Below, in pieces: positions 57,447 to 64,000 of a DNA stretch of 64,000 bases (its first letter is position 1; every line of letters starts with the position of its first letter). Made by a program: the position numbers and the translations under genes. Under the pieces are notes generated by a model, which made no database searches, was not told the DNA's origin, and saw only the letters and a program-made list of their open reading frames with translations. The DNA lies in the NCBI RefSeq assembly GCF_902712875.1, contig NZ_LR743509.1, positions 4,168,001-4,232,000 on the forward strand, read 5' to 3'. The DNA comes from Hyphomicrobium sp. ghe19. GTDB lineage: Bacteria; Pseudomonadota; Alphaproteobacteria; Rhizobiales; Hyphomicrobiaceae.

Positions 57447-58298
57447 ATGACGCTGCCGAGCCTGTTTCATATGCACCTCGTTTCCGATGCGACCGGTGAA
57501 ACGCTGGCGGCGATCGCGAAAGCGGCGATCGTGCAGTATCAGAATATTCGGGCGATCGAACACGTACACCCGTTGGTGCGCACTCAGCGGCAATTGAAGC
57601 GGGTGCTTGCCGACATCGAAGCCGAGCCCGGCATCGTGCTTTATACCGTCGTCAACCAGGCGCTTGCCGCCGACCTCGAACAGCATTGTCAGCGGCTCAA
57701 GATTCCGTGTCTGGCGGTCTTGCGTCCGATCATGCAGGTGTTCGAGAGCTATCTCGGCGCGCCACAAACGCCGACGGTCGCGGGACAGCACGTTCTCGAT
57801 GCCGATTATTTCCGGCGCATCGATGCAATGAATTTCACGATGGCGCACGACGATGGCCGGTTGCCGGACAATCTCAGTGATGCGGACATCATATTGCTCG
57901 GCATTTCGCGGACGTCGAAAACGCCGACTAGTCTCTATCTCGCGCAGCGCGGCTACAAGACGACGAACCTGCCGCTTGTTCCGCAGGTGTCGCTGCCGGA
58001 GCAACTGTTCCGGCAGCACTCGGCATTTGTGGTGTGTTTGATTGCAAATGTGGATCGAATTGCAGACGTGCGTCGCAATCGCGCGATCCTCATGGCCGAC
58101 CGGGATCTCGAAACTTATGTCGATCGTGATACGATATCGGCTGAAATCGCCTATACGCGGAAGATCGCCGCTCAGTACGGCTGGCCGATCATCGACGTGA
58201 CGCGACGGTCCATCGAAGAATCTGCAACGATGATCCTGAAGCTCTTGAACGACCGGAAGGCCGGATCAAAACCGGAGATGGACCCGGTCAATGTCTGA
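57447..58298 (+). CDS. ppsR: Pyruvate, water dikinase regulatory kinase/phosphorylase (DUF299)
   Basis: 283 residues. The start FHMHLVSDATGETL is the family hallmark. The ADP-using P-loop is LLGISRTSKTPTSLYLAQRG, and ALRRS-like RRSIEESATMILKLL ends the domain. It phosphorylates and dephosphorylates PEP synthase or PPDK on Thr using ADP and Pi. Neither target gene is in the window. It is the Caulobacter RP001 equivalent flanking the origin. maf overlaps its last 8 bases. Confidence 0.95.
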   Translation: MTLPSLFHMHLVSDATGETLAAIAKAAIVQYQNIRAIEHVHPLVRTQRQLKRVLADIEAEPGIVLYTVVNQALAADLEQHCQRLKIPCLAVLRPIMQVFESYLGAPQTPTVAGQHVLDADYFRRIDAMNFTMAHDDGRLPDNLSDADIILLGISRTSKTPTSLYLAQRGYKTTNLPLVPQVSLPEQLFRQHSAFVVCLIANVDRIADVRRNRAILMADRDLETYVDRDTISAEIAYTRKIAAQYGWPIIDVTRRSIEESATMILKLLNDRKAGSKPEMDPVNV

Positions 58299-58902
58299 CG
58301 TCACCCATTTGATACTCGCGTCAGCCAGCGTTGCGCGCCGGGCGTTGCTCGAAGCGGCGGGTCTCGAATTCGAGGTCATTCCCGCGGAGATCGACGAGAC
58401 GGCCATTCGAGATGCCATTCTCGAAAAGACATCCGGCGCGGAAGCGGCGGATGTTGCGAGCGTGCTTGCGGCGGAAAAGGCCCGCGTCGTTTCGAGCGAA
58501 CATCGCGATGCTCTCGTTATCGGCGCCGATCAGGTGCTGGCGCTGGGCCCTAAGATTTTTTCGAAAGCCGGGAGCGTCAGTGAGGCGCGCGAACATCTCG
58601 TCATGCTGCGCGGGCGCACGCACGATCTCGTTTCCGCCGTTGCGCTGGCTCGAAACGGGGTCGTTCACTGGCAAACGACATCGACGGCCGCGATGACCAT
58701 GCGGAATTATTCCGACGAATTTCTCGGCGCCTATCTCAAGCGCGCGGGGGATCGCGTTCTCGGCAGTGTTGGCTGCTACGAATTGGAAGGTCTGGGCGTG
58801 CAACTCTTCGAACAAATCGAGGGCGATTATTTCACGATCCTCGGCATTCCGCTGCTGGCGCTTCTCGCGCGTCTTCGCGAAGAACAGATGATCACAGCAT
58901 GA
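58291..58902 (+). CDS. maf: Maf-like nucleotide pyrophosphatase
   Basis: 203 residues. LILASASVARRALLEAAGL and VIPAEIDETAIRDAI (substrate loop), then VIGADQVLALG (catalytic Asp) and GSVGCYELEGLGVQLFEQIE are present. Maf proteins hydrolyse non-canonical or modified NTPs and influence septation. The start lies in the ppsR end and the stop overlaps aroE as ATGA. Confidence 0.95.
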   Translation: MSDVTHLILASASVARRALLEAAGLEFEVIPAEIDETAIRDAILEKTSGAEAADVASVLAAEKARVVSSEHRDALVIGADQVLALGPKIFSKAGSVSEAREHLVMLRGRTHDLVSAVALARNGVVHWQTTSTAAMTMRNYSDEFLGAYLKRAGDRVLGSVGCYELEGLGVQLFEQIEGDYFTILGIPLLALLARLREEQMITA

Positions 58903-59729
58903 AGCGGGCCTGTGTCATCGGGTGGCCGATCGCGCACTCGCGCTCGCCGCTCATTCATCAGTATTGGCTGCGGACGTACGGGATCGAGGGCACCTATACA
59001 AAAGAGCCGGTTCGAGCCGAGGAGCTGCCGCAGTTTCTTGCGTCCTTGAAGGATCGCGGATTTGCGGGCTGCAATGTAACGGTGCCGCATAAGGAAGCTG
59101 CGTTTGCGGCTGCCAAGATTCAATCTCCTTCAGCCATTGCGGTCGGCGCCGCGAACACGCTCTGGTTCGAGGGCGATGCGCTGGCCTGCACCAATACCGA
59201 CACCTACGGTTTCATGGCCAATCTCGATCAGTCTGCGCCGCATTGGAAGCAGTCGCCGGGCCCCATCATGATCCTCGGCGCGGGTGGATCAGCGCGGGCG
59301 GTGATCCACGGACTCCTGGAAGCCGGCCGCGACGACATTCGCGTTTACAACCGGACAGTCGAGCGGGCGCAGGAGATAGCGCGTCACTTCGGCGCGCGTG
59401 TTTCCGCTTGGCCTTGGGACGTCCGAAATGATCATATCACGGAGGTTTCCGTCATCGTTAACACGACGACGCTTGGCATGAACGGCGCGGGGGATACGGG
59501 CATCGATTTTTCTCGGGCACCCAGCGATGCGGTTGTCGCGGATCTCGTTTACGTCCCGTTGGAGACCGGATTGTTAAGCTCCGCTCGCAAATCTGGGCTC
59601 GTTGGCGTGGACGGGCTCGGGATGTTGCTACACCAGGCCGTTCCCGGGTTCGAGAAGTGGTTCGGTGTTCGCCCGGAAGTGACGCCCGACCTTTATCGGC
59701 TTGTTGCAGAAAATATTCGTGAGGCGTGA
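58899..59729 (+). CDS. aroE: Shikimate dehydrogenase
   Basis: 276 residues. The shikimate pocket is IGWPIAHSRSPLIHQYWL, the catalytic Lys is in NVTVPHKEAAFAAA, and the NADP site is ILGAGGSARAVIHGLLEAG with NRTVERAQEIA. DLVYVPLETGLLSSARK and GLGMLLHQAVPGFEKWFG complete the enzyme. It reduces 3-dehydroshikimate. Overlaps on both sides (ATGA with maf, TGATG with coaE) show a tightly coupled operon. Confidence 0.97.
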   Translation: MKRACVIGWPIAHSRSPLIHQYWLRTYGIEGTYTKEPVRAEELPQFLASLKDRGFAGCNVTVPHKEAAFAAAKIQSPSAIAVGAANTLWFEGDALACTNTDTYGFMANLDQSAPHWKQSPGPIMILGAGGSARAVIHGLLEAGRDDIRVYNRTVERAQEIARHFGARVSAWPWDVRNDHITEVSVIVNTTTLGMNGAGDTGIDFSRAPSDAVVADLVYVPLETGLLSSARKSGLVGVDGLGMLLHQAVPGFEKWFGVRPEVTPDLYRLVAENIREA

Positions 59730-60343
59730 TGCTTGTCGTTGGATTGACGGGTTCGATTGGCATGGGCAAATCGACCGCGGCGGCACGGTTCCGTGCGCGC
59801 GGAATAAGCGTTTTCGATGCGGACGCCGAGGTGCACCGGCTTTACGCGGGTCCGTTGAACGACGAGATCGAGCGGGCTTTTCCAGGATCGGTCGCCGGCG
59901 GCGTTGTCGATCGCGGCAAGCTCGCAGCGCAGCTCGTGGCTGACTCTCATCGCTTCAAAGATCTCGAAGCAATCGTGCATCCTCGCGTTCGCGAGGCGGA
60001 GCGTCGGTTCCTGCAAGACGAGAAGTCACACGGCGCAGCGATGGCGGTTCTTGAAATTCCGCTCTTCTTCGAGGGTGGGCGCGACGAGCATGTCGATGCC
60101 ATCGTCGTCGTTACGGCGTCGCCCGAGCTGCAGCGCGAGCGTGTGCTGGCGCGTGCGGGCATGACGGACGCCAGGTTCGAGGCCGTGGTTGCGCGGCAGC
60201 TTCCCGAAGACGAAAAGCGATCGCGCGCCGATTTCGTTGTGGACACCAACGGATCGGTCGAAAGCTGCAACAGCCAAATCGATCGCATCATCACTAAGCT
60301 ACTCCCCCTTAGCGCCACGGCTTACGATAAGTATTGGCGATAA
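59729..60343 (+). CDS. coaE: Dephospho-CoA kinase
   Basis: 204 residues from ATG 59729. The P-loop is GLTGSIGMGKSTAAARFRAR, then FDADAEVHRLYAGP, LEIPLFFEGGRDEHVDAIVVV (catalytic centre) and DFVVDTNGSVE. It adds the 3'-phosphate in the last CoA step. coaA, the first step, is also in this window at 43 kb. Confidence 0.96.
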   Translation: MLVVGLTGSIGMGKSTAAARFRARGISVFDADAEVHRLYAGPLNDEIERAFPGSVAGGVVDRGKLAAQLVADSHRFKDLEAIVHPRVREAERRFLQDEKSHGAAMAVLEIPLFFEGGRDEHVDAIVVVTASPELQRERVLARAGMTDARFEAVVARQLPEDEKRSRADFVVDTNGSVESCNSQIDRIITKLLPLSATAYDKYWR

Positions 60344-60345
60344 TT

Positions 60346-60399
60346 CTCGGCGCCTGATGGCGCCGAGTATTGACGATAGTTTCGGCGCCTGATGGCGCC
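60346..60399. repeat. Tandem hairpins between coaE and dnaQ
   Basis: CTCGGCGCC-TGAT-GGCGCCGAG (60346-60367, 9-bp stem) and a second GGCGCC-TGAT-GGCGCC (60384-60399). The flanks CGATAATTCTCGG and CGATAGTTTCGG are also alike, so this is a direct duplication of about 35 bp. Confidence 0.8.
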
Positions 60400-60419
60400 T
60401 CCGGGGGGAAACGGACTGT

Positions 60420-61136
60420 ATGCGCGAAATCGTACTCGATACCGAAACGACCGGCCTCGATCCGAAGAAGGGTCATCGCCTTATCGAGATCGGCGGCATC
60501 GAAATGGTCAATCGCATTCCGACGGGGAAAGAGTTTCACAAGTTCATCAACCCGCAGCGCGACGTTCCCCGGGAAGCGCAAGAGATCCACGGGATCGCGA
60601 CGGAATTCCTTTACGACAAGCCGTTGTTCCGGGATGTCGTGCGCGAGTTCCTGACGTTCGTCGGTGACGATGTTCTCGTCATTCACAACGCCCAGTTCGA
60701 CATCATGTTTTTGAACTACGAGCTCGGACTCGTCGGCGAGAAGGCTTTGAGCTTCGATCGGGTGGTCGATACGCTCGCGATTGCGCGGCGACGGCATCCT
60801 GCGGGCCCGAATACGCTCGATGCGCTTTGCAAAAGGTATTCGATCGACAATTCCCAGCGCACGAAGCACGGCGCTCTCGTCGACAGTCTGCTTTTGGCTG
60901 AGGTCTACGTCGAGCTGCTCGGCGAGCGTCAAGCGACGTTCGGTCTGCAGTCGGCGAGCGCTAACGCGTCGGGCAATCAGCGCAGTGGGGCACGGGGTAT
61001 GGCCGCAGCGGTTCGTCCGCAGCCATTACCATCGCGGATCGGGCAAGCGGAAGCCGATGCTCACCGTACGTTCGTCGAGAAAATGAAAACATCGGCGCTC
61101 TGGCTGCGTTTCTGGGGTGAAACGCCAGTCGCCTAG
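60420..61136 (+). CDS. dnaQ: DNA polymerase III, epsilon subunit (proofreading exonuclease)
   Basis: 238 residues. Exo I is VLDTETTGLDPKKGHRLIEIG, Exo II is VLVIHNAQFDIMFLNYEL, and Exo III-epsilon is RTKHGALVDSLLLAEVYVEL, with the H-x5-D arrangement. The Gly/Arg-rich C-terminal tail should hold the polymerase-binding segment. maf-aroE-coaE-dnaQ next to secB is the standard alphaproteobacterial order beside the origin. Confidence 0.96.
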   Translation: MREIVLDTETTGLDPKKGHRLIEIGGIEMVNRIPTGKEFHKFINPQRDVPREAQEIHGIATEFLYDKPLFRDVVREFLTFVGDDVLVIHNAQFDIMFLNYELGLVGEKALSFDRVVDTLAIARRRHPAGPNTLDALCKRYSIDNSQRTKHGALVDSLLLAEVYVELLGERQATFGLQSASANASGNQRSGARGMAAAVRPQPLPSRIGQAEADAHRTFVEKMKTSALWLRFWGETPVA

Positions 61137-61148
61137 GCTCTGCGGGGA

Positions 61149-61170
61149 AGCCTGAGATTGATCTCAGGCT
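61149..61170. terminator. Convergent hairpin between dnaQ and secB
   Basis: AGCCTGAGA-TTGA-TCTCAGGCT, perfect 9-bp stem and 4-nt loop in the 50-bp convergent gap. There is no T-run. Confidence 0.75.
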
Positions 61171-61186
61171 CAAATCGCATTCGGGT

Positions 61187-61693
61187 TCAGGCGTTGGCCC
61201 GGCCTGATCCCTGGCTTCGTTGCTGCTGGCGGCTAACATAGAGTGCGCCGAAATCGATCGGATCGAGAAGCAGCGGCGGGAATCCGCCTTCGCGCGTTAC
61301 GTCGGCGACCAGGCGGCGGAGGAACGGGAAGATCATCGCGGGGCCGGAGATCAGAAGAAACGGTTCTAGCGCGCCTTCCGGCATGCTTTCGATATTCAAC
61401 AGGCCCGCGTAGACCGTCTCCAGCACGTAGATCGTGCCGATGTTGTTCGATGCGGTGGCTTTGAACTCGATCGATGTCTCGTAGAGTTCTTCGTTGATCT
61501 TGTGAGCGCCAACGTTGACCTCGACCTTGACGCTCGGCTGGTCGCCGGCCGACGCAATCAGCTTGTGAACGTTCGGATTTTCGAACGACAGATCTTTGAT
61601 GTATTGATTGACGATCTTGGCCCGGATGGGATTTTGGCCGTCGGGTTTTTGCGCGGCGGCAGCGCCGTTGCCATTCGTTCCCTGTTCGGCCAT
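61187..61693 (-). CDS. secB: Protein-export chaperone SecB
   Basis: 168 residues. IVNQYIKDLSFENPNVHKLI, the VNVGAHKINEELYETSIEFK strand region, YAGLLNIESM and FPFLRRLVADVTREGGFPPL match the family throughout. The tetramer keeps preproteins unfolded for SecA. The N-terminal 20 residues are a polar extension usual in alphaproteobacteria. Confidence 0.96.
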   Translation of the reverse strand: MAEQGTNGNGAAAAQKPDGQNPIRAKIVNQYIKDLSFENPNVHKLIASAGDQPSVKVEVNVGAHKINEELYETSIEFKATASNNIGTIYVLETVYAGLLNIESMPEGALEPFLLISGPAMIFPFLRRLVADVTREGGFPPLLLDPIDFGALYVSRQQQRSQGSGRANA

Positions 61694-61831
61694 CGTGCCC
61701 TCTTCAATTCATCTATGGATCGAGAAATTCGGAGCGCGGTCGCTAGCACGTCATGCCCAGGCGCGCAACGGAGAGCGCATGAGTCGCGTCAGCGCCTTGA
61801 ACGTTCCGAATGGCTCTGTTTCGCGAACGCC

Positions 61832-62362
61832 TCAGTTTCGCGAACGTCTGGGCTGAACGGCTTTGCCCTGATGCAGCGGGCGTTCGCTCACGCGTTCGTA
61901 TTCGCCCTCGATAACGACACCCTCGTCGCCAGCCGGTGTTTCTCCGGTGCTGGCGCGGAAGGTCTCACGGCTGACCTCGGCCTGATAATGGAACAGCGTG
62001 ACAAGCTTCAGGAGCCCGGTCCGGATGACGAGGTGGCGGACTTGAGGGATGAGAAGGCATAAGCCGAACAGATCCGAGATCACGCCAGGAAAGATTAGGA
62101 GCAGGCCGGCGAGGACCTGCAAAAATCCATCGAAGAGCGGCGGGAAGCCTTCCCGTTCGGTGCCCAATCGCGACAACGCCCGCTCGAAGACGGAGAGGCC
62201 GACCCGGCGGATGACGTAAGTTCCGAGGATTGCGGTGCCGAGAACGATTGCAGCGAGCCACCAGATGCCGATCGTCTGCCCGAGACGGATCAGCAACCCG
62301 ATTTCCAGCAGGGGCAGGGCCGCCAACGCCAGGATCAGGGCAATTTTGAACGGTTGAGACAT
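61832..62362 (-). CDS. fxsA: FxsA family membrane protein
   Basis: 176 residues from ATG 62362 (MSQPFKIALILALAALPLLE); a TTG four codons earlier is less likely. Three membrane segments: about 7-25, 30-50 (IGIWWLAAIVLGTAILGTYV) and 80-105 (VLAGLLLIFPGVISDLFGL). The family's LLIFPGVISDLFGLCLLIP is clear. E. coli FxsA relieves phage T7 exclusion by F plasmids when overproduced; its normal role is unknown. The cytosolic tail is polar and non-conserved. Confidence 0.9.
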   Translation of the reverse strand: MSQPFKIALILALAALPLLEIGLLIRLGQTIGIWWLAAIVLGTAILGTYVIRRVGLSVFERALSRLGTEREGFPPLFDGFLQVLAGLLLIFPGVISDLFGLCLLIPQVRHLVIRTGLLKLVTLFHYQAEVSRETFRASTGETPAGDEGVVIEGEYERVSERPLHQGKAVQPRRSRN

Positions 62363-62659
62363 AAGCGCTCGCAAAACTATTGCGGCACCTTAGCGCGGAT
62401 GAGCGTCAGCGGCCATCGACCATCAGGAAGCAGGCCCCCATGTTCAACGATATTCACATTGTGCCGCGGGTCTTGGCCTCCGTAATGCAGTCGTAAAGGG
62501 CCAGCGGCGACGGGCGGCAGACGCCGGATGCTTAAGGTGTTATAGAAGTTCTATCTTCAAATCGTCCGTCCGGGCCCTTAGATAAGGGTCCTAGGGTGGC
62601 GGGCCATCCAATAGAAGCCTTTTTTGGCACCACGTCACCCGGAGGCGCTGACCTTTAGT

Positions 62660-63415
62660 ATGAACGGTCAATTCGATCTTATTACAATCATTGCTCTCAT
62701 CATCGCCGTTGCGGCGATCATCAAGCTTCGGAACGTGCTTGGCCACCGTACGGACGATGACGAGAAGCGCGTCGAGCGGCTTAAAACGCGTGAGCGGGAA
62801 GCGGGTCAGCGCCCGGCCACGGAGACGGCGTCGGCCGACGTCATCACGATGCCCCGCCGCGATCGGGAGCCATTAGCTCCTGTGTCCGCGCCTGAAGCCG
62901 CTGCAACAAACGCCGAGGCACGCATCAGGGCGTATCCTGTTTCGGATCCGGCTGTAACCACCGGCTTCCTCGATATTGCGAAGGCCGATCCGTCGTTCGA
63001 TCCCGACGCCTTTGTGGCTGGCGCCGGCCGCGCTTACGAGATGATCGTGTCGGCGTTCGCGGAAGGAAACCGGAAGGCGCTGAAGGACCTTTTGAGCAAA
63101 GAGGTCTACGATGGTTTCACGGCCGCTATCGCAGAGCGGGAAGCTCGCGGCGAGACGATCGAGCAGCAGTTCGTCGGCATCCGGAAGGCCGACGTCGTCG
63201 AGGCGGAACTCAAGAATGGCGTGGCCTCAGTGACGGTGCGCTTCGTCAGCGAGCTGATCTCGGCAACTCACGACAAGGCCGGCGAGGTCATCGCGGGCGA
63301 CTCCCAGAAGATCAAAGACGTGACCGATATCTGGACGTTCAGCCGCGATATCTCGAACGCCAAGGCTCGGAGCAACCTTAATTGGCGGTTGGTTGCAACT
63401 CAGGCTCCAAATTAA
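62660..63415 (+). CDS. Tim44-like domain protein (TimA)
   Basis: 251 residues from ATG 62660. An N-terminal membrane anchor (FDLITIIALIIAVAAIIKL) is followed by a polar charged linker (residues 25-90). The Tim44/MRP-L45 domain has FDPDAFVAGAGRAYEMIVSA, FAEGNRKALKDLLSKEVYDG and TDIWTFSRDISNAKARSNLN. In alphaproteobacteria this protein is a bacterial relative of the mitochondrial import subunit, beside secB and fxsA here as elsewhere. The 297 bp upstream contain a GGGCCCTT-AGAT-AAGGGTCC hairpin at 62572-62591. Confidence 0.92.
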   Translation: MNGQFDLITIIALIIAVAAIIKLRNVLGHRTDDDEKRVERLKTREREAGQRPATETASADVITMPRRDREPLAPVSAPEAAATNAEARIRAYPVSDPAVTTGFLDIAKADPSFDPDAFVAGAGRAYEMIVSAFAEGNRKALKDLLSKEVYDGFTAAIAEREARGETIEQQFVGIRKADVVEAELKNGVASVTVRFVSELISATHDKAGEVIAGDSQKIKDVTDIWTFSRDISNAKARSNLNWRLVATQAPN

Positions 63416-63480
63416 GAAAAGCTTAACAAGCGCGATGTGACCGTGTGGGCGGGGTATGCCGCTTCACACGGAAAAGCGTC

Positions 63481-64000
63481 ATGCGTTCGTCAGGCACCTC
63501 CTGGGCGTTCAGCCCGCAATTTTTCAACCCCGTTCATCTCGTCGCGCTGTTATTCTCTTTCGCAGCGATGCAGATTGCGCACGTTCCTGCGTTCGCAAAA
63601 TCATCCTCCGAAAAATCATCGGCCGATAAGCATCAGAACAAAGCTCAGCCTCGAATGGATTCGAACCCAATCTCCTTCGAGCCCATTTCGTTCAACGACC
63701 TTCCCGCCTGGGAAGAGGACGATCATCTCGCTGCCTGGAAGGCGTTTCTGGCGTCATGCGGGCCGTTGCTGAAAGCGGGTCCGCGCGAGCCGACGCCCGG
63801 AAGTGCCGGTTCACCGCAAGAGCTTCTCGATGTTTGCTCGCGGGCGGTCGCGTTGTCGAAGTCGAAGACCCCGCAAACGCGACAGGGCGCGCGGCAATTC
63901 TTCGAAGCTTATTTCCAGCCCAATCGGGTCGTGGGAAACGATCGCGATGGATTGCTCACCGGGTACTTCGAGCCGGACATCAAAGGTTCGCGGACGCCGG
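63481..64000 (+). CDS. MltA-type lytic murein transglycosylase, N-terminal part
   Basis: Starts at ATG 63481 and stays open to the window end, so only the first 173 residues are seen. A membrane segment or signal (HLVALLFSFAAMQIAHVPAF) is followed by a Ser/Lys-rich linker. The MltA domain start follows: SFNDLPAWEEDDHLAAWKAF, SCGPLLKAG and ARQFFEAYFQPNRVVG, then GLLTGYFEPDIKGSRTP. By family it cleaves glycan strands with 1,6-anhydro ends. The timA-mltA order downstream of secB-fxsA is usual in alphaproteobacteria. Confidence 0.9.
   Translation, partial: MRSSGTSWAFSPQFFNPVHLVALLFSFAAMQIAHVPAFAKSSSEKSSADKHQNKAQPRMDSNPISFEPISFNDLPAWEEDDHLAAWKAFLASCGPLLKAGPREPTPGSAGSPQELLDVCSRAVALSKSKTPQTRQGARQFFEAYFQPNRVVGNDRDGLLTGYFEPDIKGSRTP

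Noticed and set aside
57235..57450. 71-codon TTG-started frame in the hemE/ppsR gap
   Set aside because: No ribosome site, no domain, low-complexity composition; better explained as origin DNA.
57186..58019. 277-codon minus-strand frame reaching into the origin region
   Set aside because: It is the complement of ppsR, which has clear family motifs; the part in the origin has no protein-like features.

Overview
This is a GC-rich chromosomal window from an alphaproteobacterium, most likely of the order Hyphomicrobiales and plausibly Hyphomicrobium-like. The genus is an inference from protein flavour and gene order. The support is an alphaproteobacterial TCA cluster (zapE-mdh-sucC-sucD-sucA-sucB-lpdA), a mnmE-mnmG-rsmG-parA-parB block, and the hemE / kinase-phosphorylase junction that carries the replication origin in Caulobacter and relatives. 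No rRNA and no CRISPR array is present. One tRNA was found.

Left end (1-5.9 kb) is accessory DNA. It holds the tail of an ATPase-type regulator, a small secreted protein, a 902-residue YadA-like trimeric adhesin with a large internal duplication, and a frameshifted tyrosine recombinase next to the 3' end of a tRNA-Ala(CGC). That arrangement is the usual mark of an old genomic island. From 5.9 to 18.3 kb come housekeeping genes: yggT, a DUF167 gene, folD, a KTSC gene, comM, gshB, priA, a transaldolase-like aldolase, a GlcD-like FAD oxidase, xerC and a TraB/GumN gene. From 18.3 to 29.5 kb lies the TCA cluster on the minus strand, interrupted by a plus-strand 2-oxoglutarate oxygenase gene between mdh and sucC. 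From 29.8 to 42.7 kb there is a mixed stretch: an acetyltransferase, a 42-residue histone-H1-like basic protein, a secreted Cys/His protein, an aldo/keto reductase, ppk2, a LURP-one-like protein, yggS, a GlcG-like gene, leuS-lptE-holA, an adenosine kinase and an AT-hook/HTH protein with an overlapping upstream frame.

From 42.7 to 61 kb is the origin-proximal replication and segregation region: coaA, hisE, parB, parA, rsmG, mnmG, mnmE, a DUF255 gene, a sterol-desaturase-like gene, a YCII gene, rho, hemJ and hemE, then the putative oriC (57.0-57.4 kb), then ppsR, maf, aroE, coaE and dnaQ running away from it. secB, fxsA, a Tim44-like gene and the start of an MltA-type transglycosylase follow.

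The most striking observation is a set of ParB-binding (parS-like) palindromes built around TTTCACGTGAA. Three lie in a 64-bp stretch inside the mnmG coding sequence, where they are read as repeated DSRET pentapeptides in what looks like an extra loop of MnmG. One lies in the mnmG/mnmE gap, one inside mnmE (read as FSRET), and one overlaps a terminator at 53.48 kb. Together with parAB and oriC these form a probable centromere about 10 kb from the origin.
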